Positions 12,198 through 23,944 of a stretch of 64,000 nt of DNA are shown piece by piece (within the stretch, counting starts at the first letter, position 1; the number at the start of each line of letters is the position of its first letter). Origin of the DNA: Armillaria gallica. Lineage: Eukaryota > Basidiomycota > Agaricomycetes > Agaricales > Physalacriaceae. The DNA lies in NCBI GenBank assembly GCA_037576215.1, contig JBANDB010000002.1:4836001-4900000 (forward strand), in the 5' to 3' direction. Both the position numbers and the translations under genes were made by a program. The notes below the pieces were generated by a model that was given only the letters and a program-made list of their open reading frames with translations, had not been told where the DNA came from and made no database searches.

Positions 12198-13097
12198 TGG
12201 CTTTTCTGCCCGACTGACTTTTTTAAACACTGACTGCTTGATTAAAATCAGCCAACCATCCTAACACCCTACGTATGTATCCCTGGACCCTCATCGTGTT
12301 TCTCAAGTATCTGCCTACTCACTCTTGTACAAGTCCTGACCAATGCGTAAAATTTAGCGTCCTTCATACCCCGTTGTTATATTTGATTAGTAGTGCACCC
12401 CCTGTATTAATTAGAGCATTCTCAGTGAACGTAACACAGTTACAATACTGGATTAATAAAATGAAAACCCTGGGATCCGGACTGGTGCACGGCTAAGTGA
12501 ACTGGTCACTCCTGAGATCCATATGGGAGAAGCAAGATCTATATCGAGCACAACGCGATAGCTTAACCGACCAATCCTCTGATGCTACAAAATCGGAGAA
12601 AAGTGACTGTGGACAACTGTGTATCCTAAATATCCATCAGAAAGATCTGTGAAGTAATGATTTTTTCTCACCGGTCGACTTCTGCCTCCGGCGGTTGGCT
12701 CTACAGATGAGAAATTTACGCCTGAATTTAGTTCTACTACTGAGGTTTGAGATCCATCCAAGTGCGAACATCACGAGTTCAGCGGAGATAAAAATGAAAG
12801 GAGTTAGCCACTAGCAGGCAGCACCATAACCACATGTTGTGACGCTTTCAATTCTTTCCAAGCAATTAGGCACCGGCACTATTCCGGAGTGAAATCGCAT
12901 CCTCCCGCACGCATTGGTTGTATCTAAAACAGATTTGATTGTGCTGATGATGCATATGAGTGTATACAGTGTGTGCTGTGAAGATGTAATAAAATGGTAA
13001 TGCAATTTATGCCCCGGCAATAAATTTTTGGCAGACGAAGAATGGGGAAAGAAGAGCAGGGACGCAGGAATTGGCCGGACTCGGTCACTCAGGACGA
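12198..13097. other. Convergent intergenic region
   Basis: AT-rich spacer between the convergent 3' ends of the second WOPR gene and the TFIIA large subunit. No gene or repeat was recognised. Confidence 0.5.
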
Positions 13098-14238
13098 CTA
13101 CCACTCAAACTCTCTATAGGGTTGCGTAAGTTATCAAGGTTTTGATATCAAGATAGATATCGGTAACTTACCCGGTACACTTCTGGAAGAGATAATCTTT
13201 ACCGTTAATGTGGATCATACCATCCTTGAGGATGCACTTCCACTTGTTCTTCACCCGCGCAACCTATAACACCCGTGAGTGACAACGTGAGCCAAGGAGT
13301 GGGTCATTCAAACCTTATCGTATGTGCAAAAAACAATATCCGTGTCGCCCACGTTTCCATCCTCCGTATCATCCTCCGCTTCCGTGTCTGAGTCATCTAG
13401 ATCACTATTGATAGCCTCAGATTCGTTTGGAGCGGACGATGTAGAGGACTGTGACTGTGGCTGCGGTAACGACGGGTGCTGCGAACGTGGAGCAAACGGA
13501 GGTGGCGAGGCCGATCATCTGAATCGTCAGAAGGGCCGTCGACCTGAGGAATTTTGCGGGGCGTCGCGGATACTGCAGCAGGTTGGCCTGGGGAAGATGT
13601 AGGAACGGCTGGTGGCGGTACATATAATCTTCCTAGTGGCGTACCTGAGGAAGGGGTGCCGTTCGTCGGCTGTACGGGAGGCGGGCCGGGAGGAAAGGAG
13701 AGAATACTTGTTTGACCTCCAAGGCCCGTTCGAAGCCCGCTCAGCGAGGGTCCCGGTAAGGGAGGGAGAGCATACCCAGGAGGGCCAGCGAGGATGTACC
13801 TACTCCCATCAACAGGCTCTGTCTTGACGTTGGGTACACCGCCGTACGGAGCGGCGGCATAGTGTGGGTGACCTTGTACGATATGCATAGGGTGTTGAAC
13901 ATTGTAGTGGGGTTGTTGCTGCTGTTGAACCTGTTGCTGAGGAGGTTGGTGTCCGGACTCGAACTCTGCGACATGTGACGCAATCACTTTATCCTCCCAT
14001 TTCTGTTACCGCCCAAAATTGACAGAATGAATGGACAAGGAAGAAGACGAAACTCACCCTCTGCAATTCGGCCAAGACGTCCTCTGGGACGCCGTACTCT
14101 TCAAATTCGGGCTTAATAGCATCGATGACATCGTCAATGACGGCTCGGTATACGTTGGGCTCAAGAAGCGACAGCGTTACTTGGGATTCTACTACCCACA
14201 GCAATTGGTGCATAGCTCACCACTATCTTATTTGACAT
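13098..14238 (-). CDS. TOA1: TFIIA large subunit (alpha/beta precursor), with one frame break
   Basis: General transcription factor that stabilises TBP on TATA DNA. Exon 1 is six codons (MSNKIV). Next come PNVYRAVIDDVIDAIKPEF and GVPEDVLAELQ, the N-terminal four-helix region, then KWEDKVIASHVAEFE. The middle is a Gln/Pro-rich linker. Then come IPQVDGPSDDSDD, a long acidic run ending DTDIVFCTYDK, and the beta-barrel VARVKNKWKCILKDGMIHI with the end KCTGEFEW. The acidic part is in a different frame from VDGPSDDSDD; one missing base near 13514 would reconcile them. A 65-nt intron with a poor donor could also bridge the two frames but would delete the conserved VDG motif. TATAAAA lies 93 bp upstream. 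Identification is firm; the frame break is probably a sequence error. Confidence 0.9.
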
Positions 14239-14330
14239 CTCGACGCTGGGCTAGGGCACGACTGGGTGTCGGGAGACACGGCGGCGAGCACTGCGGGGGG
14301 GCGTTGGTGGTAGGAGGCAGAGCAGAGGGC

Positions 14331-14337
14331 TTTTATA
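14331..14337 (-). promoter_or_regulatory. TATA box of the TFIIA large subunit gene
   Basis: TATAAAA on the minus strand, 93 bp upstream of the ATG at 14238, within the 304-bp divergent promoter shared with the coiled-coil gene at 14543. Confidence 0.5.
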
Positions 14338-14542
14338 CTTGATGTGGATTAGTCCATGACCTGTGATTCAAACTCCGACTTGCCACGCTGGCAGCGCACG
14401 GACCATGTGCACGTGAGTTTGACGCGTCAATTAACCCCGCGCCTTGCTACTTACTCTCACTCCAAGGCTCTCCAATGACCTAGTGATGACGTACCCTCGC
14501 TGAACGCTTCAAAAGCGTTCGCGAACAAGAGAAGTAAATGAA

Positions 14543-15047
14543 ATGCCTCTGTTCAAATCCAACAAATCCTCTGGGCGATCCGGTTCCCCCTCCCCCCCGC
14601 CTGCACGAAGGGCGGCTTGTTCCGGAGACGTTCTCAATCTGATATTTCCTCTCACTCAACCGGGATGCATGGAAGCGGCCGTGGTTCTATGTCTTCCGAC
14701 ACCACTGGCCGGAGACATGGAGGTTTCTTCGGGGGCGGTCGCCGCGGCTCCAACTCGCATGGAAATGACCCCACTATACTAGCTGCGCGTCAGAAAGTGA
14801 CAGACGCGAGCAATGCAGAACGCGACGCCGATCGTGCACTTTCTCAGGCGAGGAATTCGGTGAAGGAGGCTCGGGAACATGTCAAGAATCTTGAGAGAGA
14901 GGCCCGGGAGGGGTAAGTCGTTCATGATTTATTTTATTTCGAATACAACATTGAATGCGATTTGACAGCACAAAGCGTGCCAAGTTTAAGCAGGCTGAAT
15001 CGGAGGTTGTTAGCAAGACAGCTCGTGCGCTTGGAAGGCATGGTTAA
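14543..15047 (+). CDS. Small conserved coiled-coil protein, one frame break in a C7 run
   Basis: Function unknown. It starts MPLFKSNKSSGRSGSPSP. After a frame change it continues as a Ser/Gly/Arg-rich stretch (FRRRSQSDISSHS, FFGGGRRGSNS), then DDP-like NDPTILAARQKV and a predicted coiled coil (AERDADRALSQARNSVKEAR, HVKNLEREARE). After one intron it ends FKQAESEVVSKTARALGRHG. The two frames meet at the run of seven C at 14592-14598; one extra C would join them, and no plausible intron exists there. Small proteins of this plan seem familiar from basidiomycete genomes, but I know of no function. About 145 residues if joined. Confidence 0.72.
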
Positions 15048-15383
15048 TCGTGAAACTTAGACTTCATACCCGTTCATTATGCTGTTCATTTTATTTATTT
15101 CTGCTACTACTTACCAAATACCCTTCCTTACACGATATAATTGGAAAAATGTTTTACATTTTTGAAGTTAACATTTTGCAGACTTGACTTTAACATTACG
15201 AGGCACATGAATGACATCATCTGTCAAAGCTGGCGATCGTACGTTTGGATCCGTCGCTGCTACAAACCAAGCGATCGCAGGCCGCGATCGCCTCAACGAA
15301 CTAACCCAGCAAAATGGCCCCTTTTTATGCTTTTTTACGCCTTCTTACACCATTTTCGTGGCGCCAGAATATCGCCGGCAATA

Positions 15384-17304
15384 ATGTCAGGGCAAGTCCA
15401 ACTTCGTCGCAGTGCACGCATTAGGACAGCGGCGACCCATGCGACTGCTGCGGTGGCCAGCGCTACTAGTAGTACGAGTGTCAAGTCCAAGAGAAAGCTA
15501 TCTTCGTCAGGCGACGACTCGGATCTAATACCGTTGGAAGATGAAAAGTCTTTCGCAACCATGGGTAAGCGGAGGTCACAGAAGGCCGCCGTCCTAGAGG
15601 GAACAGAAGTAATGGTGAAGAAAAAGACACGAAAGCCGAGATCTCCAATACCGGAGCCTACGTACATCATTCCCGATGTCGAGCGGAAGGAAACAACGTT
15701 CAAGGGACGTTTGGGCAAGTTACTACCAAATCGCCTTTTCCCGAACACAAACCTGACCAGCGCTTATTATAGGTTACGCCTGTTTGAATACTATCTTGAG
15801 GAATAAACGACCGGCAGCTGAATCTATATTTTGTTCTCGAACTTGCAGGTTCGTTGGCGAATAGCAACTTGGAAATTTCCGACTGTACATCCACTTATAG
15901 AATTGACACGATCAAGAAAAATGGCTTGGAGTGGGTAAAGGACCTAGGACGGAAAAACTGCCAAGATCTCCTTTCTATTATTCAATGGAACCATGAAAAC
16001 GTGGGTTAAGCCCTTCTATATCTGCTTTCAAATTCACGTCATCCTTCATCAGAACATCCGATTCATGCGTATCTCGTCAGAAATGTTCCCGTTTGCCTCT
16101 CATGCAACATACGGGTATTCTCTGGACTACTGCGCCCCTCTGCTCTCACAAGTGGGAGCCTTGGCCTCGCAACTCGGGCATCGGCTCACGACGCACCCGG
16201 GACAGTTTACTCAGTTAGGCAGTCCCCGAGCTGAGGTGGTCCAGTCTTCTCTGAGAGAGTTGCAGTACCATGCGGAGATGATGGATCGAATGGGGTTAGG
16301 TGTGGATGGAGTAATGATTGTTCATGTAAGTGCAATGTATCGGTTGATCGCCCTGTTGAGCTGTCCGTCAGGGCGGTGGCGTATACGAGGACAAAGCTGC
16401 CACGATCGAGAGAATTAAGGAAACCATTACTCGAGTTTTGCCGAAGAACGTTAGAGAGAGGTTGGTGCTAGAGAACGACGAGGTATTTCGGTTTGTCATG
16501 GTATCCATGACAATTTTTAATCATTTTAGTTATGCTACAACGCTGAAGATCTGCTCCCACTCTGCGAGGAGCTGGACATCCCGCTTGTCTTCGGCAAGTC
16601 GCGTGGATTTGCTCCCGTTCGAACGTATCTTATTTTCTATTTGATATGGCCTAGATTATCACCATGACGCGCTCCATCCCTCGTCCATATCGCGTCGTCA
16701 GATTATCGAGCGTGCGAATGCCGTTTGGATACGACGCGGGATAAAACCGAAACAACACCTCAGCGAGCCGCGTCCTGGGGCGGAGACTCTGATGGAGCGT
16801 CGCGCACATGCTGATCGTTGTCAGAGTTTACCTGAGGAGTTACCCGATGATATGGGTCGGTGTTTATTTTTTTTCGGTCTTGGGCGGGCTTACTCATGTG
16901 CACATTGTATAGATCTGATGATTGAGGTGAGTTTTACAGCCGTGTTTCTGGATTGCTTTTAGACCTGTCTGGGTCAAGGCGAAGGACAAGGAACAAGCCG
17001 TACTGCACCTGTACCGCATCTACGGGCTACAGCCTGTCAAGCAGGGTAAGAAACACTTGGTAGTTCTTGGTTTGATTTGCGTTCGTGACAAGTCCGTACA
17101 GAATCTTTACGGCCACCTGATGAAAATCAGACCAAGGAGACCAAGGGACGCAAATCTAACAAGAAGGGGAAGAAGAAAGAGGGCGGAGAGGAAGAGGCAG
17201 ATGACCTAGAGGAGGGCGTCTATTTGACAGGTTCAGTGGCGCTTGAATATGAACCCCAGCCGCCAGCCTCCAAGAGGAGAAAGCGAGCACCAGTGAAGAC
17301 GTAA
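15384..17304 (+). CDS. UVE1: UV-damage endonuclease (UVDE)
   Basis: DNA repair endonuclease that nicks 5' to UV photoproducts and other lesions. A basic, Ser/Lys-rich N-terminus with likely nuclear localisation leads to YIIPDVERKETTFKGRLG, then YACLNTILRNKRPAAES with FCSRTCR. The TIM-barrel metal-binding core follows: IRFMRISSEMFPFASH, GHRLTTHPGQFTQLGSP, VMIVH|GGVYEDK, RLVLENDE|CYN, PLVFDYHHD and KQHLSEPRPGAE. The C-terminus is Lys/Glu-rich. At least eight introns fit. Two of them (15715-15772 and 16594-16654) begin GCAAGT instead of GTAAGT and are needed to keep YACLNT and FDYHHD in frame. The ATG at 15384 was chosen because the upstream in-frame extension has no family resemblance. Essentially full length. 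Confidence 0.93.
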
Positions 17305-20300
17305 CATAACTAACTGTATTTTGATAATATAGGTCCAACGCTGCGACATACAAGGGGGAGTCGTTGGAAATTCAATCTTTTCTTGATGTCTGCTGTTGAC
17401 CCAAACTGCTTTCCCGTTTACCAAAGGGATACGCTTTGTGGAAGAGCATGTGAGATGTTTTTCGTCCATTGCTCAATAATCACTGCAAGGGGCCGGTCTC
17501 AATCACTGACCATCCTTTTTGGGACCACAGCCCTCTCGCCACGCTTTCGCCGCCCTGCCACAAGCCCTTAAAGTTAGGCACTCTCCTCTTGACGAGCAAG
17601 CATCCTGTTGTATGCGATGCCAGAATGTAATAGCTTTACCTGAGTTTTTACAGTGGTGTACCTAATTTTGGGTTCTCCTCCGGGGTCCTTCGATATCCCT
17701 GGTATGGCGCCCTATAACTCTTAAAAGGACAAGTGATATCTAGCAACGCTTGCGCCGGAATACCACATTTGAACATGACAATTTAAGCAATAGCCCCTTC
17801 GACTTTCGGAGACTTCCACTGCGAGTGGTCCTATTGTCCTTTGACTACTTCCCCGAAACGTCGAGCTCTTCGGTAGAACATTTGTTCAGTTGTATTGGTA
17901 GATATACTAGCCGCATATTGTAAAACCTGATACTTCGCCGAAATTGATGATGATTACTACAACCATTTTAATCCACTACTTAAGGGGCAGTGGACTTTTC
18001 CCCGCTGGGACGGAGGGAGCCGTCTTGATGTCTCGTACGTGTACTATCAATGGTCTCTCATAATATTAGCATGTAGTGTAAAGAAAAAATTCTAATTACT
18101 AGTATACTTAGTACGCTGCCTTGTGACAGGTCCTAATGGCTCCACAATCGAAGTACTACATGTTTCCCGAACCTGTGTTGCTTCACGTTATTTCTATTTC
18201 TAACAGTATCGGAAATTGCGCCGGCGTGTATGCTAATGCTTATTATGAGACTAGTAGGTTCTATGCCATATGATGTTTGTAGTAAGTACAGGCTTTAATT
18301 TAAGATCACGGCGAATCAGCGACACGCCGTGGAGTACTGTCCATGCCCAGTGAATAATGGGATGGGAATACAATAGTAGTCAAATTCGGGTCGGGGTTAT
18401 GAGTACTCACCACCGACAGACAGCTATATTACATTTAGTATTGCAAGAAAATCATATTGATGGCAAGTTGTCGACATCAAGACGTCCCCTCTTGCTAGTA
18501 GCACCTCAGTCATGATCGTATAGGAGAAGTTGAATTGACGACCTGTCATAACATAAGAGGACACGTTACGAAAAAAAAAAAAAGAAAAGTGTTCCATGAA
18601 AACGGGCGCGCATCTGCGAACGGCAGGGAAAGAGAGGAATTATAACAAAGGCAGGCCAGGAGTAACAAATGGGCCTAATCACCTACCGATCGTTATCAGT
18701 GGCCCGGGTCAAGTCAGTCCTCGACGAGCAGGGAAAGCGGGTGGGAGGAAGCTTAGGAGAAAGTCGGAGGTCCAACCTTCAGGATCCAGGATAAGAGTCT
18801 AGATGACCGTGATCTACTGCGGGAGCTCAGAGCACAAGAATTCGGGCCACTACAGCTGCAGTACTAAATTAAGTGACAGAAGGAAAGCACCAAAGCTTGA
18901 CCAAGGTCAGTAGGTAAATATCGACCGATGAAATGATAGCCTTCGGCGAGACGCTGCGGTTCGAATAAGCCATCAGTTCCCAGTTCTAAGATCCGCAACC
19001 TTTGCAGCAGAGTGATGACCATAGGAAGTAGCGAAAGTGCGGCGGTTCCTAAAAGGATATATAGCTGGCTATAATGACAGGATTAGAGAGCGAGCCATTG
19101 AGCCAAAAGAGGGGGGGAATGTTCATGTGCAGACTGCTATTTGGGAGACGTGAATTCCCCTGGTGGTCTTTGAATTTATGTCAGCTTAGCAGCTTTGGAA
19201 ATGCTCGGCTGATAACGGTCGAAGGAAAGAGAGAAAGGGGAGGGAGGTGGGGGGGGGATGCGGAAGCTCACACAGCCTCTTACGGTATCTTGGGCGCTTC
19301 AAAGGCAGAGTTAATGGTCGAACAAGCGGCTTTTCGGTGTAGCAGAGATCCCAGGGCAAAGTGCCAAGTGATTGTGATACGCCACAATGAACCATGTCCA
19401 TATGTAGCTTCAGCGCTGTATATCGTTGATAGCATCATTCCTCTACTCACTCAAAAGCCCAGAGAGCCGAGGGAAATGGAAAGAACTGAACAAAGCTCCG
19501 GGGGGAACGGTGCTGCGTGCTTTCGGAACCGGAAGATTTTTTAATGATCTCAGAAAGTTAGGAGACAATGTACGGCAGAGGAACACGTGTAGGGGATCCG
19601 AGAAAATCGCCCAATAGCGGAGGAAGGCGAGAAATGACACAAGATGTCAGGAGCAAGCAGAAGCACAAGGAGGACAGCAGTGATTGATCGACTCGGAAAC
19701 GTGGAAGTTCAGGGTTGCCCCTCGATTAAGTACAAAGTCGTCGAGCACAGTGATGGAACAATGTAATTGTCGATAGTAGCAATTACGCTGAAGCGACGAA
19801 CGAGGTAAGGAACTGTAATTTTCAAGAAAACAAGGACCTACCGGCGGGTATCCGGATCGAGAATAAGGTAGTGAGGCACGTGCCTTTTTTCTCGAGTCCG
19901 TCACCAAATTGCTTCTTCTTTCTTACTTTCATTGTCATTTTCTCTTTCTTTCTTTCCCCTCTCTCTGTGGCCTCGCCAGGGGTCGTTTGCCGATGACCTG
20001 GTCGTATAAGCGCCCGTTCCAGCCTGTCACCATCAAGAACGCCATTCGTGACGCTGTGCTGCATTCCAATACATATTAGATTCCCACTGTACCATCCATC
20101 TGGTTCTCAAGAAGCCCCGTCCGTAAGCCGGTCCGAATACATACCAAGAATATCGAGGTGAGCTCACGGTGTATATGCACAGGAAACCAGACGAGTCTGA
20201 ATTCGTGAACCAGGTGAGTGGCGGAGATTGTACGCGTAGGAGCCTGCGACGGACTGAGCAGATAGAAGAAACCGAAGAAACCAAGCGTTACCTTCCTTCC

Positions 20301-20350
20301 CGAACTGAACCGAACCAAACGCCAGCCGAGCGCGTTCCTTTACTACACCC
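17305..20350. other. 3-kb gene-poor intergenic region
   Basis: No credible gene, tRNA or transposon was recognised on either strand. Seen: a run of 13 A at 18571-18583, a purine-rich part around 19080-19260, and a CT-rich tract around 19910-19970 that may belong to the promoter or an untranslated leader of the gene at 20351. Short open frames here have no coherent composition. Confidence 0.5.
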
Positions 20351-23316
20351 ATGAGCGACACTCGCCGCCCACCTACCTATGTATCCCGACCAGACCTCTA
20401 CACAGTCAATGCGCTCAATTCGTATTCGTTTGGGAATGTTCAGACTAGTATCCCAGCTCCATCTCCTTCTATTGGTCCGCTTGAGGACCCCGACGACGAT
20501 GCCCCCGGCACAATCGATGTTACCCCCCGTCCGTCCGTCGTAGACCAGGGCACATACCGCATCAGTCAGTATCATAGCAGTCCCTACCGCAGTCATTCAT
20601 CGCAGAACTATGAGCCAGGTCATGATCCAGGGCCACCACTGCCCTCCCGGCGAGATCCCTCACGAAATCACTCCTCGGATACCGCGTCAAGGCGGACATT
20701 CGGGACTTCGTCTGCCTCGGCCTCAGTTACGAGTCTATCGAGTATGGGTCCCTCCTCTAGCCACCTGACCTCGGCTACGACCACTGATGATGAACGCGAA
20801 GAGCGTGGCGTAGAGTTTGATGACGACTATAATGACTATCACGACGACGATATCGAGATCAGCTCGGTAATGTACGAAGGAAGCAGTGTTGAAGGTCCTG
20901 CGATAAGTGGGAGGTGGATGGGAAGCCTATCGAGTTTTGCCAGTGGCTATGGTGAACGAAGAGTGAGCCTTCCTATCCCGGTACCAGGGAGTAGCAGCGC
21001 TAGCACCAGCAATGATGGGAGGCAAAGTGATATCCTTACGCTGCGACGACCAAGTAAGAGTCTTGATGAGGACTCGATGCTGGCCAATATCCATTCTTCT
21101 GCAGACTGTCAGACCTCTTCGTTACCGGAGAGCGATGGCGATTGGCGCAGTCTGAATGCGAAAGGCAAGGAAAAGCTAGAGAAGAGTCGCTGCCGCCACT
21201 GCCAGCTAAAGTGACCGCAGAATCACAAGACTTTGATCTCGACTGGAACGCTTTTGGACGGGGAATGGTCTCCTTTGATCATCCAATATCCGACATTGTC
21301 AGCACGGTGGACTCGCGGCGTGGTTCGACGAGCCGATCGTTGATGACATGGGGACGTAGACCGAGTACAGCGACGACAGGGAGTTCCTTTAGTGATGACA
21401 TTTTTACGCGTCATGTTGCGAAGGGGGATCCATATTATAAGGACCAGAGAAGGGTGTGGACGTTCCGGCGGGAGCAGTCGGAGGGGAGTGGAGGGCCATC
21501 GGCGTCCAAGAAAGTTGGCTTGCTCAGTCCCCGCGCGAGTGTGAACGAGAGGGAATCATCGGAAAAAGAGAAGCGAGAGAAGGAGGCTCGATCTGTCGCT
21601 AACTGGAACGGTATGCTCCCGAATTCCCATGAACTCTGGAGGAACCCTATGGTTGGCAGGTTCAAAGTCGAGCGCAGGACCACTCCGAGAAAGGAAGAAT
21701 GTCTGTCCATTTCTTTCATTTTACATATCTATCTTTCTGATTTTGACACAGCGCCAAACGTGACGGTTCGAGGACCCGTTCAACGACTACTGATTGATCA
21801 CTTTCGTGATGGCGGTTCGCCAAAACAGGATGATCCCTGTGTTACTGTTCACAAACACTCAAAGACGGTTGCATTCTCAATTTCTCGGGCGTACAGATCC
21901 AGGAGGCGTACGGCTAGGCCAACTTCCTCAACAAATTCATCGAGCATGATTCTGCTGGCTCCAAGGAGCGTGCAGGAGGCATACACAAGTACTACGTCAA
22001 CAAGAAAGCTGGAAAGCCATGGATTGCTGGATGAACGTCGGGGTGACAGGGAAAAGAGCCTTGGGAGAAAGGAGAAGGAACGCAGACGAAAGGAGTCTGG
22101 CACAGATGATAGCTCGAAGAAGAGTAAGAAGAAGAATGAGTTGTCTAGTTTTGGTAGCGTGACGAGTTCTGTTTCGACTACAGAAACGGCTTCCAATAGC
22201 CCCCCACCGTCTAGCGCGTCATCCTCAACTACTGATCATTCGGCATCGACATCTACACGCCCTCTTCGACGCCGCAGGCGCGAAGCATTGGATTCGGACG
22301 ACGAGGTGCCTCCGCGCACTCCGCACAGCGAGACGTATGGTACGATCGATGCCGCGGAGCTGAACCAGCTTCGGGCGCGCCAGCACCAGTCCCACCACAG
22401 CACAGACGATCTCGGCGGCAGCTTTTGGAACCGTTTCAGACGAGGTCGATCGGCTCGCGCAGTGAACGGGCAGCTGGGTACTCAGCGGGACGTGGCGTAC
22501 CAACCCCCTTGGGTGACGCTTGAGTCACGGAATCGGCAGGAGCAGACGCAGCGCGTGGTGGATAACTTGAACCACTCGTTCCAGGAGGTGGGGTTGCTGC
22601 AAGTGAACACGAAGCCTAAGCCGGGAGCGAGTCGCAGCAAGACGAAATCGCGTGTGGAGAAGGCTGTGTGGACGGAGATTTTCAAGGAGATCCCGGAGGA
22701 GTCGCTGTTCATGCTTATCCCTCTGTGGCCATCTGATACGGACCCGGTGTCAGCACAGATGCCGTATGAGAAACCTATGGTGGATCGGCAGTATCTTCTC
22801 GTGTGCTACAAAGGGCCGGAGACAGCTCAGCCCGCGCCTAAGCACAGCAAGAAACGGTCGGTGGAGAGCAAGAGCAAGTCGCCGACCTCGTCCTGGGACT
22901 CGTCGACGCAGAAACGCGACGAGCGCAATATCCTGCTGAATGAGTTCCGGATTACTGGAAGGCTGGTGTCGCATGCTGATATCCAGGGATCGGGAATGCG
23001 TGTCTCTGAAGGGATCATTGTGACTGGGTCGCTCAAGGAAGCGTACGATACGAGGCCGCCGCTAGCGAACCCGGGAACGAGGCTAATTGGTGGATGTCGG
23101 AATCGAGAACAAGGAGTAGAGTTTGATTCGGATGGGCTGCTGTCGTTGGGGTTGTGTTTGACGAGGAATGCATACCCCCCTGGGATGATCGCTGAGGAAA
23201 TTGAGCCTTCGCGGCCGAAACCCGAGCAGGTGCTTACGCCGATTGGGAAGGCTGTAGTAGAGATGGTATGGATTGGAGCGTTAGCGTTAACAAGCTTTGG
23301 ATCGGTTGCCTCATAG
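20351..23316 (+). CDS. Serine-rich fungal protein of unknown function, one frame break
   Basis: I do not recognise a characterised family. The first part (MSDTRRPPTYVSRPDLYTVN) is low-complexity Ser/Pro/Asp-rich with an acidic stretch (DDDYNDYHDDDIE). The frame then changes near 21182, where the reading KGKEKLE should pass into ESLPPLPAKVTAESQDFDLD. The second part contains DWNAFGRGMVSFDHPISDIV, VHKHSKTVAFSISRAYR, many Ser/Arg/Lys runs, and a better-conserved C-terminal region: WTEIFKEIPEESLFMLIPLW, RQYLLVCYKGPE and FRITGRLVSHADIQGSGMRV. A 51-nt segment (21701-21751) with GT..AG ends lies in frame inside the second part and is probably an intron. Possible signalling or scaffold role, not shown. 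About 970 residues. Confidence 0.75.
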
Positions 23317-23944
23317 TGAGGTTTTCATTTTGGTTTCGACTTTCGATTTCGTGATAATGTAGTTTTGTTTTTGTTTCGTTGCTGTTGTTGTTTTTGCTCA
23401 TACCGTCTATGCACAAGTTTTTATTCATTGCTATCTTGATGCTTGCTGTAGGAGGATAGGGTACGATCACACGTACATAGGCGCGTCCTGAATGACAGGT
23501 TGCGCATGGTCGGAATGTTCTAGAGGTCAGTTGTATCAATACCGGTCAAAGTCGGGTTTTTACTTCCTTCTTTCGTCGATCTAGTCCGTGACTTGGTGGC
23601 CGTAAAATCGCGAATTAGTGATCCCGTGTTCCGGACCACGTATCCTTCATCTTGTCAGCTAACTTTTCTTTTTGTGGTCTGATTCACAGGAGGTTAGGCG
23701 GGCGTCAGTACTATCATGACGGCGCTACTACTGTGTATAAATAAACTGAGAATAGCAGGCTTGCCATGGCCACGAAACTGGTCCAAGTTGATAATATCTT
23801 AGTCCTCAGCACAGTTGGAAAGAAACACTTCAAGACATTGAAATACAGATAAAAACCGTTATGTACTCGGAAAAGAAAGAAAAGAAACATAAAAGGGTAT
23901 ATAGAAAGGTCCGTATGTATCATCTTAAATAGTACATATCAACT
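23317..23944. other. Convergent intergenic region
   Basis: AT-rich spacer between the convergent 3' ends of the serine-rich gene and the septin gene. No gene was recognised. Confidence 0.5.

Noticed and set aside
15141..15383. Upstream in-frame extension of UVDE
   Set aside because: Composition differs from the rest and there is no family similarity; the ATG at 15384 starts the Lys/Ser-rich N-terminus typical of the family.
17940..18060. TGATGATGA-like C box in the intergenic region
   Set aside because: No D box or terminal stem within the expected distance.
18950..18985. GGTTCGAAT motif like a tRNA T-loop
   Set aside because: No matching T-stem, anticodon arm or acceptor stem could be formed around it.
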